64,000 nucleotides of DNA from Iris pallida (lineage: Eukaryota > Streptophyta > Magnoliopsida > Asparagales > Iridaceae), in contig JANAVB010015600.1 in assembly GCA_029216955.1 (NCBI GenBank), positions 33,036,459 to 33,100,458 of the forward strand. The letters are read 5' to 3'. Within the stretch, counting starts at the first letter, position 1. The number at the start of each line of letters is the position of its first letter. The position numbers and the translations under genes are program-made. The notes beneath the pieces are model-generated. The model did no database searches and was not told where the DNA came from. It worked only from the letters and a program-made list of their open reading frames with translations. Below, piece by piece: positions 1 to 10,689 of the stretch.

Positions 1-1357
1 AGATTATACGTGAGCTCCCGAAGCCATTCTGTTTTCTCGGTTGCGATATCAAGTGGAAAATACTCAGATTCTATGGATGACCGCGAAAGCGTAGTCTGGT
101 TCTTCGACTTCCATGATTTAGCAGCTCCACCCATTGTGAAAATACATCCACCTGTGGACCTCTCGCTCTCCACCTCTGAGCACCAGTTGGCATCACTGAA
201 GCCTTCTACTATCGGCGGCTCTCTGCTGAAGTACAGTACATAAGTCTGAGTCTTCTTGAGATATCTCATAACACACTTCACAGCTTTCCAGTGCTCAATT
301 CCTGGATTGCTATTGAATCGACTCAGCATTCCCACGACGAAAGATATTTTAGGCCTAGTGGCAGTAGTAGCGTACATCAAACTCCCGATGACGCTAGCGT
401 ACTCCAATTGTCTGACGCTTTCATTCGAGTTTGGCTCCAGCTTCTGATCACTTCGGTACGACGTATCAATTATAGGAAGATCATGACACCCGTATCGAGT
501 GAGCATCTTCTCAATGTAATAAGATTGTGACAGTGTCAATCCAGTGTCTGTCCGGATGATCTTGAGTAGTTCCAAGATAACATCAACATCTCCTAAGTCC
601 TTTATACTGAACTTTTTCGAGAGGAACTTCTTTGTCTCCGTGACACAGCTTATATCCGTTCCTAGGATTAGCATTTCGTCCACGTATATACAAACAATGA
701 CTCCTCTTCTATAAGCAAATTTAGTATAGACACACTTGTCTGTTTCGCTGACCCTGTAGTCGTTTGACCTTAGAACTTTGTCAAACTTCTCATGCCACAT
801 TTTGGGTGCATGTTTTAAGTCGTACAGAGATTTCACCAACTTGCAGACTTTGTCTTCTACTCCTCTGACGACAAATCCTTCTTACTGTTGCATAAAAATA
901 TCCTCGGTCAGCTCGCCATTCAGGATTGATATTTTCACATCCATATGATGAATCACCAGCTTGTGTATTGCCGCAAGAGCAATCAACAATCTGATGGTTT
1001 TAATCCGCGCTACAGGAGCATATGTGTCAAAGTAATCGATCCCCTGCTTTTAAGAAAACCCCTTGGCCACTAGCATGGCCTTGAACTTGTCAATGGTTCC
1101 ATCATCTTTCATCTTCTTCTTGAAGATCCACTTACATTCGATGGGTTTTTGGAGGTAATTGAGTCAATTTTGTTGTCTGTTGCCTCCTCCCAGAAGATAG
1201 CATCTCTGGTTTTCATCGCTTCATCATAGGTAAGCGGATCTACTTCCACATGATAGGTGACAAAGTTATCTCTGAAGCTCTTCAGTCTCCTTGCTCGCTT
1301 CGTTGACGGCTCAGCGAGTTCCGGTTCAATTGTTGTTTTCCCCACTAACAACATCAT
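1..1357 (-). pseudogene. copia reverse transcriptase and RNase H, decayed
   Basis: Minus-strand translation shows the copia RT landmarks in order. These are a DPLTYDEAM stretch near 1250-1220, a GIDYFDTYAPVAR stretch near 1050-1000, a DVK segment near 945, the catalytic box near 690-670, and RNase H-like sequence running off the window start. The catalytic box reads YVDE where the family has YVDD, so the second catalytic aspartate is replaced by glutamate. Several stops and at least one frame change near 1340-1360 and 1140 separate the pieces. The protein would be the polymerase that copies element RNA into cDNA in virus-like particles. It is certainly inactive here. Confidence 0.8.
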
Positions 1358-2684
1358 CTTGGACTACTGGCTCATATGAGATCTCAGTCTCATTTACACC
1401 TTTACCATTCTCCGGAATGTCTGAAAGAACAATATTTTTGTGTCTTGCAAACTTGTCTTCAAAGTATTCAGCATCGCAAGATTCGATGATATGATTTGAC
1501 TCAATGTCAAAAAATCTCCGGGTATTACTCTTCTCGGCATACCCCAAGAAGATCGCCTTCGTAGTCCTTATCTCCAGCTTCTGAATCATCAGATCTGGAA
1601 GCTTCACGTAAGCCAGACACCCCCACACTCGAACGACATTCAAGTTAGGTCTGACTTTGAATTAGAGTTCATAAGGAGTTATCTCAGAAGTTGCATATGG
1701 CACTCTATTCAGAATGAATGTGACCGTTAATGCAGCTTCTTCCCAGTAGCATTTTGGAAGACCTGCAGTTAGCAACATTGAGTTTATCATTTCTGTCAAC
1801 GTTCGATTCTTTCTCTCTGCTACTCCGTTAGATTAAGGAGAATACGGAGCAGTAGTCTCGCAGAAGATTCCATGTTCTTTGCAGAATGATGCGAATTCAT
1901 GAGAACGATATTCTCCGCCTTGATTACTTCTCAGCCTCTTGAGTTGTTGTCTAGTTTGCCGTTCAGCTTCGGCCCTGAACTCCTTGAACTTCTCGAACGC
2001 TTCATCTTTAGATTTGAGCAAGTAGACGAATGCGTACTTAGAGAAGTCATCTATGAAAGTTATGAAATACTTTATCCCAGCTTTTGTAGAGAATTTTTTG
2101 AAGTCACAGATATCGGAGTGCACCAACTGCAGAAGATCTGTGCTTCGATTGACCCGATGAAAGGGTTTTCTTGTGATCTTCGTCTGAGCACATACTTTAC
2201 ACTTCTCTACCTTACCCCCACATTTGGAGATAAGTCTAAGACAAGACATTTTGTTTATTCTTTTACAATGAACATGTCCTAGCCTATTATGCCACAACTC
2301 AAGAGAATAATCAGAAAGAGCGACTGCATTAACTTTATTAGACTAGTTTACAAGCTGAATTTTAAGCATCCTTTCGGTTTGATAAGCCTTTTCAAAGTAT
2401 GTTCCCTTCTTGGACATCACCCTCTGACCATCATTAATGTCCATCCTCAAGCCTGCGTTACTTAGTAGGCTCCTAGAGATCAGGTTCTTGGTAATCATTG
2501 GAACATGCTTCACTCCTTGGAGCGTCAGAGTGTTCCTGAAAGTGAGTTTCAGCTCCACAGTTCCGATCCCAAGAACTTCAGCTTGGGCCTGGTTCACCAT
2601 GACAACTTTTTCAGACGTTGGCTGGTATGTGACAAACCATTCCTTGCCAGAACAGACATGGCACATCGCACCGGTGTCTTTCCA
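1326..2684 (-). pseudogene. copia protease and integrase, decayed
   Basis: Directly after a stop at 2685-2687 the minus strand shows a DTGAMCHVC protease active-site motif. The GAG-pre-integrase zinc motif follows (WHNRLGHVH ... CKVCAQTK, about 2297-2160), then the integrase core with an HSDICDF aspartate, SNQGGEY, and a truncated TAPYSP motif ending at a TAA (1833-1835). Further pieces match the integrase C-terminal part (VRVWGCLAYVKLP, 1643-1600). The pieces 2666-2343, 2297-1833 and 1643-1326 are in one frame. The stops at 2343-2345 and 1833-1835 fall where the family normally has glutamine. Confidence 0.82.
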
Positions 2685-3586
2685 TCAGTCAGAGTCAGCC
2701 CCCACAGTAGTGACCTGAGCGATCATAGCAACAATGTTAGAAATCAAAGAAATCTTACTAGACTCACCTTTCTCTGATTGTTTAGGCTTGGATCTGCATT
2801 CACTTTTGTAGTGGCCGTTCTTGCCACAATTGAAACAAGTCACGTGGGACTTGGACTTCTGATGCTTGAATGAAGGACCCTTTATTTTCAGATTAGTGGA
2901 GTCCTTCTTTTTGTGATGAGAAGCCGCCTGCTTCCCCTTGGATTCTCTTGTCTGTACCATATTGGCCTTAGCCAATTGTTTGGATAGAGTGTCCACCTTC
3001 TGTTGATAATGCATCTCGTCCTCAACATGGGTCTCTTATAGAAGATCTTCCAAGCTAATGTCCAGCTTCTTCCGATACATTCTTGGATAGAATGTACTCC
3101 ATCCAGCAGGAAGTTTCGAGGTTATCCCTCCAACGACAAACTTGTCGACGAGGGGTATTTTCTCGTCTTCTAGCTTCTGGCGCAACTTCAAGAACTCTTT
3201 CACCTGTGGCAGTATTGCCTTCTCGTCTTCGAAGAGCCACTTGTAGTACTTCTCGACGATGAAGATTTTTGACCTATTGTCGTCGTCTTCATACAGCTTT
3301 TCCAAGGACCCCCAGATGTCCCTGGCAGAAGTTTTCTTGGAGTATGACTCTGCCAGGGAGTCCTCTATTGCATTCAGAATCAATAGCCTACAAAGATTAT
3401 TATCCCTTCTCCATTTGGCGTCGGTCGTTCTGGAATCGTAGGTTCAGCCTCAATCAACACATGATCGACATCCACTAGTTGAAGATTGAGGGTGATTTTT
3501 CTCTTCCAAATTTGAAAGTGTTCTCCGTCGAACTTCTCCAGTTTGTTAAATCTGGTATCGAGGAGAGAGGCACGAGAGTTTTCCAT
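2685..3586 (-). pseudogene. copia gag, decayed
   Basis: The protein starts MENSRASLLDTRFNKLEKF at 3586 and continues in a UBN2-type gag domain (3383-3036). A CCHC zinc knuckle, CFNCGKNGHYKSEC, lies near 2837-2796. Gag would form the particle that packages element RNA. One frame change lies between the first piece (3586-3380) and the second. A TAA at 3036-3038 interrupts the gag domain and a TGA at 2685-2687 separates gag from the protease motif. The same gag, with different stops, is found at 9483-10165 on the other strand. Confidence 0.8.
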
Positions 3587-4060
3587 CTTCTGTTCTAGCT
3601 TTGAGATTGTTAGTCCCTGGACGTAAAGTCAGAAGTAAACTCTTGTGACACGATTGCAGCACTTCAAAGGAAGGTGCAAAGCAGAAATCCTAGAACGACT
3701 CTATAAACAAAAAATCTAAGAAGATTTTCCATTAAAGGCAGTTTACGAATAGTCTAAAAAGATTTTCTTAAAATAGACAATAATGAAAAAGCCCGCTGGG
3801 GTGTCATGAACACCAGTGCTCAAAGCTAGATCCGCCCTCACGGTCAGCTTCAGGAACCAGCAAGTTGGTCGAGGAACTCTGCAACGCTCTGTTGATCTGC
3901 TCAAGAACGTACTTCCCAAAAAGTCAAGGAAGAAATACTGGTGGCACGAGGAGCTACATGGGGCGCTGGAACACGAATTGGTCGAGGAACTCTCTCTTCT
4001 CTCGAAATAGAATTTTTTCGTCTGAAAAGAATCAATCCTTTTCTGTGAGAAGATAGGCCC

Positions 4061-4068
4061 TATATATA
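4061..4068 (-). promoter_or_regulatory. TATA box of the minus-strand copia LTR
   Basis: A TATATATA run lies between the GC-rich upstream array and the transcribed leader, about 475 bp upstream of the gag start. Position and context fit an LTR promoter; there is no direct evidence of use. Confidence 0.4.
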
Positions 4069-4189
4069 GTGTCCTGTTGTAACCGCTCAGATCTGCAATA
4101 TGTGCGACGATATTATGTCAGATCCGATATCCCCGGATCAGTTATCGTACGTTACGAAATGGTCAGAACGTGGACAGCCATAATCTGTA

Positions 4190-4445
4190 CGAATCAGCGC
4201 CACTGAGCGAGTTACGCGTGCCCAGCACAACCAGTGCGTCCCGCGCTCCCAGTGCGCCCTGTGCAACCAGCGCTTCCCGTGCAACCTGCGCGCCCTACGA
4301 ACCCAACGCAACCTGGGAGCGCACCAGAGTCGTGCACCTGGGCGCGCACCTAGGCACGCAACTGGGCGCTCAACTGGCCGCGTAACTTGGCAGCTCAACT
4401 GGCCGCACAATTGAGCCGCGCACCTAGGTCGCGCATCTGACAACA
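4190..4445 (-). repeat. Degenerate array of short GC-rich words upstream of the LTR TATA box
   Basis: The segment is built from variants of words such as GTGCGCCC, GCGCACCT and CAACTGG(C/G)C, repeated every 10-20 bp. It is far more GC-rich than the flanks. Plus-strand and minus-strand reading frames across it are low-complexity (Ala/Arg/Pro-rich) and not believable genes. Confidence 0.6.
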
Positions 4446-4490
4446 TTACGCCTCATGAGCCCATCAGCCCGAGTCTGAGTCCGAGTCGCT

Positions 4491-6649
4491 ATGCCCCTAA
4501 GGGGCTTAGCTCCAATGGAAATTAATTTCCCAAGAGCAAAAAGCATGAATGCTTTACTTGGAGCCTTATCCTTACCTCCTAGTAAAATCACCCACATGGT
4601 TCCCTCCTTAGGGTCACCACCCCATGTGCATATTCCAACAACACATACAAGTATATATGTTGAGATAAGTAATGGTGCACTTTCCGTTTGGGACTAAACT
4701 TTATTAGGCATGTTGAGAGCAAGCTATCTTCATGTCAAGGAGCAAGAGCACCAACATACAATGACAAATCAAGCATTGTAATACCTTTCATTGAGAAACA
4801 ATTTGTAATACGGTTATATTCATTTACTGGACATGTAGAACAAAAGGATAATAAAAAAATCAAAATAATAAATGTCTTTTAAGTTTAAAGCATGCACCTC
4901 AGCTAAGAATCAACTATATATTTGAACAAAACCTTAACTGGTGACTGCAATAAACAATAGTGGTGCAAAACTTCGATACTATTTAAACTCAAAGCTATGT
5001 CTTGGTACAATTTGAATTACAAGGTTGTAGATGTTGTATGTCAGATTCACGGCGTCTTGGCATCAAGGTTGTAGATGTTGTATGTCGGATTCATGTCGGA
5101 TTGGTTTTTTAATGTCAGATACCAGGAACCTTTTAAAAGTTCGGATATCAATTAATATGCAATATTTTATATATTATATAACCTAAATGTCTAGGAGAGA
5201 ATTTAAAATGTCGAATAAAATATGCAATATTTTATATATTATATAATCTAAATGTCTAATCTAAATCTACTTTCTAATAGAAAAATCAAATAAAATAAAA
5301 TAAGTAATTATGATATGGTGTATACCTTGTAGATGTGGAGCTTGGAGTGGTCGAAGTGGATCCCGGTTGGCATGTGTTCGAGCAACAACAATAAATAAAG
5401 AGATGAGAGAAAGAACAGTCAAGATTTTGTTGGGCGTTAGTTATTGATTACGGTTTAACCCATTTTGAAGATCGACTTTGTCCCGAAATCACAAAAAATC
5501 TGATTCCTCAAATGTCCTGAGACTCGTGTAACGGTATCGGCCAACATGTCAAAAAAATCCCGAGATATCGACCGATTTGTTGCATAAAGAACATTATGGT
5601 CCTATATGTGATGTTTTTTCCTCAAAACTGATATGTCGAACGACATATCACCCATGTCATCCTACACCTGCAATACTGATTGGCGGTGTCTCTAACTTCC
5701 TACGAATGCTTTAATTTCTTATCCTAGTCCAACTTAGCATTCTCATTTTGGTTTCCACAGTAGATCTCCCCAGACATAAAAACAATCTGATTCTCTAAAA
5801 TTTTACTCTATTACTCTCTCCTATAACTTATGACTCATATAAGCTTAATTCCTCAATGTTTATTACAACCTCGTAAACCGAGCTTGTTTTTATATAAGGA
5901 TACTATAATACTATTTCATTCATCCGGTACCTTTTCAGCCCCTAGGATTAGGCTGTATAAATCTGTTAAACCACATCAATACTTTTCCTCTAAACACTTT
6001 CAAACCTTAATAGGAATATAATCATGTCCTACAAAAAAAGTTCATTTTTCATTTTCTTTTTCATTCTTTTTATTTTCTTAGGCATCCTTTCATAAATCTA
6101 ATTTTACAGTAAATAACAATATGACTTATCATGAACTTTGTATATAAACTAAGCTTTTCTAGGTTGCTTTAGTTAAATAACTTAAGCAAATAACTCATTC
6201 ACCTATCCTTAATATCAATTCCTCTTACTAATACATTTTGGTCGTTTCTCCTTATACACTTTATATTACCCAAATCTGCTCTTCTTCCTAGTCTTACCAA
6301 TTCTACAAATATATTTTTCCACCTCTTTACTTTCTAATATCCTATATAAATAATCGTAGGTCTTAAATTAGCTTCAATAACGACTTTTGTAGCTTCGTTT
6401 TTGCTACTTTCTCTCTCAAAAAAATTCATTTTTAAACTTTTGCCAATTTTTATAGAATATTTATATCTTAATTACCTTTCGTATTTTCTCGTTTCACCAC
6501 TAACTTTCTTTGAAAGTCCATCATTGCCTTTTCATTCCTAGAATTTCTTTTGTTTCACAATTTGTCATGTTATACCACATAACAGTAATATCTTTTACTC
6601 CATTTTTCTTTATCATCTTTCCTTACAAATTATTAATTTCTCATTTCCT
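4491..6649. other. AT-rich non-coding stretch, no gene recognised
   Basis: No believable gene on either strand; reading frames are short and stop-rich. Visible structure is limited to short direct repeats. A 28-bp phrase (AAGGTTGTAGATGTTGTATG and its continuation) occurs at about 5021 and 5067. A ~38-bp AT-rich phrase (GCAATATTTTATATATTATA and its continuation) occurs at about 5158 and 5223. Confidence 0.5.
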
Positions 6650-7153
6650 GGTCCACCATTTGGTTCTCGGTCTCTTCACTATTCTAGCTTTTCTCTTCCA
6701 TTTCCTAATATTAATGTCTAAAACCATCAACCTATGTTGAGTGGTTAAACTTTCTCTTGGTATTACTATACAATCTTTACATATTAGTCTATCATTATTC
6801 TAATTAAAAAGTATTCTACCTAGCTAATATGGGGTGCACTCTTATAAGTAACTAAATTTCATGCTCTTATAAGTAACTAAAAGTTCATCTTTCTTCCTAA
6901 ACCAAGTCTTTTTTAGGGATATTTTAAAGTAACCTCCTTTATCCAAGCTTGGAACTGGCAGTGAAGATATAGAACATTAAGCAAACTAAAGGCGGAGTTC
7001 CATTCAATCAAGGGTTTTAGTGCACACTAAAAGATAAAAGAAAATAAGAAAATCATGACTTCACAAAACCTTGTGCTTACTTTAAAGATCAGAAAAGGAA
7101 TAAAATTAGCTTGAAAAAAATATAAGAACACGCACATTTTCTTGTAAAGAATG
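6650..7153 (+). repeat. Direct repeat copy 1 (~505 bp) left of the NOC2 fragment
   Basis: This segment matches 8066-8573 over its whole length in the same orientation with scattered substitutions and small indels, roughly 3% by eye. It includes an internal doublet, GCTCTTATAAGTAACTAA, in both copies. It has no coding potential that I recognise. Confidence 0.85.
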
Positions 7154-7561
7154 GAAAGAACATTTTTGGAGTGCATATACAAATTATGTCGGTATCCATC
7201 TCAAAGAGTTCTTACATGAATTCATGAGCAATTGGCAACATATGGAATGAACATTTTTGGAGGGTATGTACATAAAATAATTCTTCCTTCAAAGATAATT
7301 AGGAAAATGCAAGTAAAAATCATGTCCATTTCTGTCCCCACAACATGGCCATGAGATCATATCAAGCAAAAATTGGCAATCTGATAGCAGAGGTATATTC
7401 TTTGGGACAAATAACGAAATAATGATATCAACGGACAAGATTAGTTCAGATGTGTACTAGTAAGCCAGTGATGATCTTGAGATCATTCTAAATAATTAAA
7501 GCAAAAGATGGAAAAATATATATATATACTTGTTAAAAATAAATTGAAAACAGTAGGAAAT
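7154..7561. other. AT-rich non-coding stretch
   Basis: Between direct repeat copy 1 and the NOC2 fragment I see only AT-rich non-coding DNA. It includes a short (AT)n run at about 7517-7528 and a doublet of the phrase GGAAAGAACATTTTTGGAG/GGAATGAACATTTTTGGAG near 7153 and 7245. It may be intron of the fragmentary gene. Confidence 0.35.
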
Positions 7562-7895
7562 TCAGGAGGGAGCATATTTTCTTCTGACCTTTAAGTTTGA
7601 TGCAAAGTTGAAAGCATTCTTATGTGAGTCACTCTTGCCACTTTCTGTATATTCCAAGCAATCGAATACCAAGGATGCAACAGGAATTAAAATTCCACTG
7701 GCAAGAGAGAGATGATTGAGCATTTGGACGCATTTGAATCTCAAAGGTAAATAGCGTGGACCGTGAAACAAGTGAGCCATCCCTCTTATGACTGGAGATC
7801 ATGATTCTTAATGTTACATGTGATAAACTTGACCCAAATGTCAACACAGTTAACATATTGCCAACTGTAAACTTTCTTCAGCTCATCCTGCACCA
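7562..7895 (-). pseudogene. NOC2: Fragment of a NOC2 (nucleolar complex protein 2) gene
   Basis: Minus-strand translation gives two blocks typical of the NOC2/NOC3-type protein that acts in 60S ribosomal subunit maturation. The first (about 7890-7785) contains VYSWQYVNCVDIWVKF and ends NHDLQS. The second (7780-7562) contains GPRYLPLRFKC, MLNHLS and ILIPVASLVFDCLEY. Between them a TAA and a frame change replace about ten residues normally present, so the exon carries a small internal deletion. No upstream or downstream exons were recognised. It is therefore a gene fragment, either a degraded duplicate or DNA captured by a transposon. It lies between two 505-bp direct repeats. Family assignment rests on remembered conserved motifs of NOC2 proteins. 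Confidence 0.75.
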
Positions 7896-8065
7896 ATAAA
7901 CAAGTGAACAAAACACCATTAAAATATACATTTAAAAGACCATATGATACTTGGATTGCCATAAAATCTTACGAAATCAAAGTATGCAAATATGTAACTT
8001 TGGATCGCCACCACGAGACTAACATGAAATGCAAATATGTAACTTTGGATTGCCATACATTTCAA

Positions 8066-8573
8066 GGTCCATCGTTTGGTTCTCGTTCTCTTCACTATTC
8101 TAGCTTTTCTCTTCCATTTCCTAATATTAATGTCTAAAACCGTCAACCTATGTTGGGTGGTTAAACTTTCTCTTGGTATTACTATACAATCTTTACATGT
8201 TAATTAGTCTATCATTCTTCTAATAAAAAAGTATTCTACCTAGCTAATATGGGGTGCGCTCTTATAAGTAACTAAATTTCATGCTCTTATAAGTAACTAA
8301 ATGTTCATCTTTCTTCCTAAACCACGTTCTTTAGGGATATTTTAAAGTAACCTCCTTTATCCAAGCTTGGAACCGGTAGTGAAGATATAGAACATTAAGC
8401 AAACTAAAGGCGGAGTTTCATTCAATCAAGGGTTTTAGTGCACACTAACAGATAAAAGAAAATAAAAGAAAATCATGACTTCACAAAACCTTGCGCTTTC
8501 TTTAAAGATCAGAAAAGGAATAAAATTAGTTTGAAAAAAATATAAGAACATGCACATTTTCTTGTAAAGAATG
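8066..8573 (+). repeat. Direct repeat copy 2 (~505 bp) right of the NOC2 fragment
   Basis: This is the second copy of 6650-7153 in the same orientation. Both start at GGTCCA and end at CTTGTAAAGAATG, after which the sequences diverge. Just before it, a 22-bp phrase (ATGCAAATATGTAACTTTGG and two more bases) occurs twice, at about 7983 and 8033. Confidence 0.85.
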
Positions 8574-8596
8574 TCTAATATTGTTGGTGTTTTTGC

Positions 8597-9482
8597 CTTT
8601 AGACTAGGAAAGATAGTCCCACATCGGCTACACCAAATGATAAGTATCTCAATATAATGCATTGTTTGTGTTGAGGTGTGCACATGAGGTGTAATAGGGA
8701 ACAAGTGTGTGCCATGTGGGAGTATTTTTCTAGAAGAAAAAAAGGGTTAATTCTAACAATGATGTAAGTTGATTTTTGTTGATCGGACTCGAACTCAGTC
8801 TCGGACTCCAGAATGCCTCGTGCATGCACGGTCGTGTGTTCGAAGGGTAGGCGTGGGCTAGCACTCGACTATGTTGATTGTGGGATATTGTAAAATATCA
8901 AACTCTATTTTAGAGTATTGGTATTTTAGTCCCACATCGGATAGGAGAGATGGTGAAGTCTCACTCCACTCTATAAATAGAGCCCTCTGACCTCCTTTCT
9001 AAAATGCACCAAAGAAGAGAGTTAAGGAGTCTGTAAAGTCCAGAAAACCTGTTCAAGTCTCAAATATTGACTGACGAGCGTTCCAGAAGTTTTCTAGAAC
9101 TTGCTGGTTCCTGGAAGCGAATAGTATATAGGCGAATCTTGCTTTTAGCAACGGTGATCTAATCACCCCAGCAAAGCTGCCTTTCTCTTTCTTCTTTCTC
9201 TTCTTCTCTGATCTAATCAGAAACCGCTTGTGGGCTTTCGTTGCTGCTGCTACTGGCAACTCGATTTGTACCTTCCTAAAAGAAGCTCTACATTCATTTG
9301 CTGTTGTAATAATTTTTTTTTAGATTTTCGTTACCCAGAATCCTCCAAGGATCTCTGTAATGCACGTTTTTTGAAGTATTGCTACGAAACATTGCTGCTA
9401 TTTTAACAACTGTTTCGATTCTCTATTTTCTATCGAAAATTAAGCCTCGAGAATAACAATCTCAAAGCAAGATTTAGATTTG
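8597..9482 (+). repeat. LTR-like sequence and leader of a second copia relic
   Basis: This stretch precedes a gag relic of the same family as the element at 1-3586. It contains two copies of a GTCCCACATCGG motif (8616-8627 and 8929-8940), a TATA box at 8972-8979 and a leader rich in CT runs. The leader shares phrases with 3590-3880 of the minus-strand element (AACAATCTCAAAGC just before gag). LTR edges are not definable without a second copy. Confidence 0.45.
8929..8979 (+). promoter_or_regulatory. USE-like motif plus TATA box (LTR promoter)
   Basis: GTCCCACATCG at 8929-8939 fits the RTCCCACATCG upstream sequence element of plant U-snRNA genes. A TATAAATA box follows at 8972-8979, with 32 bp between them, close to the spacing known for Pol II-type plant snRNA promoters. 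No snRNA sequence follows, only the copia leader, so the likely role is as the LTR promoter. A second motif at 8616-8626 has a weaker TATAAT 26 bp downstream. Confidence 0.5.
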
Positions 9483-10165
9483 ATGGAGAACAACCGTGCA
9501 AACCTTCTCGACACAAGTTTTAACAAACTTGAGAAGTTTGAAGGGAAGCATTACAACATCTGGAAGAGAAAGGTCAGCCTTAATCTTCAACTCGTGAGCG
9601 TAGACTACGTGTTGACAGATCCTGAGCCTTTAATTCCAGAAGGTGAAAATGTTTGAAGGGTCACTGAGGCTACTGCTCTGCAATCCAAGTGGAGGAGAGA
9701 TAACAACCTTTATAAGTTGCTTATCTTAAACTCTATAGAGGACTCTCTGGCAGAGTCATATAACAAGACGATACATGCTAAGGACGTCTGAGAGTCTGTA
9801 GAGAATCTCTACAAGGAAGATGGGAACAGGAACAAGATCCACATGACCGAAAAGGTCTGAAAGATGCGATTTGAGGACGACAAGACAATGTTGCCTCAAG
9901 TCAAAGAGTTTCTCAAGTTACGTTAGAAACTTGAGGATGACGACATGCCCTTGGTCGATGCATTTGTCGTTGGGGGCATAAACGCCAAGCTCTCACTTGG
10001 GTAGAGCAATTTTATCGTGGACATGCATCGCAAGAAGATAAAGGTAGATCTTGAATGTCTCTTGCAGAGATTCATGTTAAAGTAGAGCTAAGGACTCTCA
10101 AAAGCTGAAGGTGAAGTCGGCTCAATTTAAGCCAAAGCCTAAGGGCGATAGGGCTTATAGAAGAG
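9483..10165 (+). pseudogene. copia gag relic, truncated
   Basis: The frame starts MENNRANLLDTSFNKLEKFEG at 9483 and parallels the gag on the minus strand at 3586. The rest (DSLAESYNK, LPQVKEFLKLR, LVDAFVVGG) follows the same gag domain to about 10080. At least five in-frame stops interrupt it. They lie at positions normally holding Trp or Gln, for example the TAG after FLKLR and the TAG after KLSLG. Homology ends near 10165, where the repeat family of the inverted-repeat structure begins, so protease through RNase H are gone. Confidence 0.75.
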
Positions 10166-10169
10166 TGGA

Positions 10170-10486
10170 ATTTCAGGCGCATTTATAGGCCAGAACTTCT
10201 ATGCACTCAACCCAACCATGCGACCAACTCAAATGCGCCAGGAAGCTCAAACAGATACTTGGCACAACAAAGAACAGTTCAAGTTTAAAGACGTTGAACA
10301 TAAGGCTTTTATTTCATATGAAAGTCTATTACATGTCTAAAGAAAGGCTTTACAAAGGAGAACTTCTACAAAAAAAAGGATCCTAAAGCTATAGCCAGGT
10401 GCAGCAACTGCCATACGACCCATGTTAGACGCATCATCCGTCAGGCGCATCACTCTGATGTCTCATCCAGGTGCATTATCTCATCA
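10170..10486 (-). repeat. Outer direct copy of the 11066-11379 segment
   Basis: This ~317-bp segment matches 11066-11379 in the same orientation and the reverse strand of about 24195-24515. In minus orientation it lies downstream of the exon-1 copy while its twin lies upstream. That layout would fit partial terminal repeats of an LTR-like element whose internal part was mostly lost. The interpretation is uncertain; the repeat itself is plain. Confidence 0.7.
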
Positions 10487-10555
10487 TGAGTCAACTCATC
10501 TGCAGTCGGGTCACCCCAACATCACTACAACAAAGACCAAGGCAAGAGAACACCC

Positions 10556-10689
10556 ACCGAACACTTTCGGCCGAACGTTGGCGTGGGTCGCCATAACGAC
10601 GGAAGCTTCCTCCGTATCGACGTCCAAGGGTTCCTTCCTTGGCCTCTTCCTCGGCTAGCAGCACTGCCTCGGGGAGTCTTGGGAGCCAT
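10556..10689 (-). pseudogene. Inverted, broken copy of the mobile-domain gene's first exon
   Basis: Minus-strand ATG at 10689 starts MAPKTPRGSAA, as in the plus-strand copy at 24943. A one-base deletion in the GRGRG stretch shifts the frame. The homology continues about 60 bp into the presumed intron and ends at 10497. The upstream TATA region is deleted. Only this exon is present, so no product is expected. Confidence 0.7.

Larger units (their letters stand above)
1..4490 (-). mobile_element. Degenerate Ty1/copia retrotransposon, cut by the window edge
   Basis: Read on the minus strand, the order is LTR-like/leader DNA, gag, zinc knuckle, protease, integrase, reverse transcriptase and RNase H, the Ty1/copia order with integrase before RT. 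The coding part runs from about 3586 to the window edge, so the 3' LTR is missing. Most of gag through integrase stays in one frame, broken by stop codons. A second, shorter relic of the same family lies at 8.6-10.17 kb on the plus strand, and the gag N-termini are clearly related. I could not find the canonical tRNA-Met primer site, so the inner edge of the LTR is uncertain, and so is the outer limit near 4490. Confidence 0.8.
3587..4490 (-). repeat. Leader and probable 5' LTR of the minus-strand copia
   Basis: No reading frame of note lies here. In minus orientation it holds a TATA-like box (4061-4068) preceded by a GC-rich word array (4190-4445) and followed by a leader to the gag start. 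Part of it (around 3840-3880) resembles the leader of the related relic at 9080-9130. Exact LTR ends are not defined because no second LTR is present. Confidence 0.45.

Noticed and set aside
4491..4700. 68-codon frame and a minus-strand frame containing CTWGGDPKEGTMW
   Set aside because: Neither matches a family I know and both are short; too weak to call a gene fragment.
8616..8760. Possible U6 or other snRNA gene after the USE-like motif
   Set aside because: No U6, U1, U2, U4 or U5 sequence follows at the expected distance, so only the promoter motif is reported.
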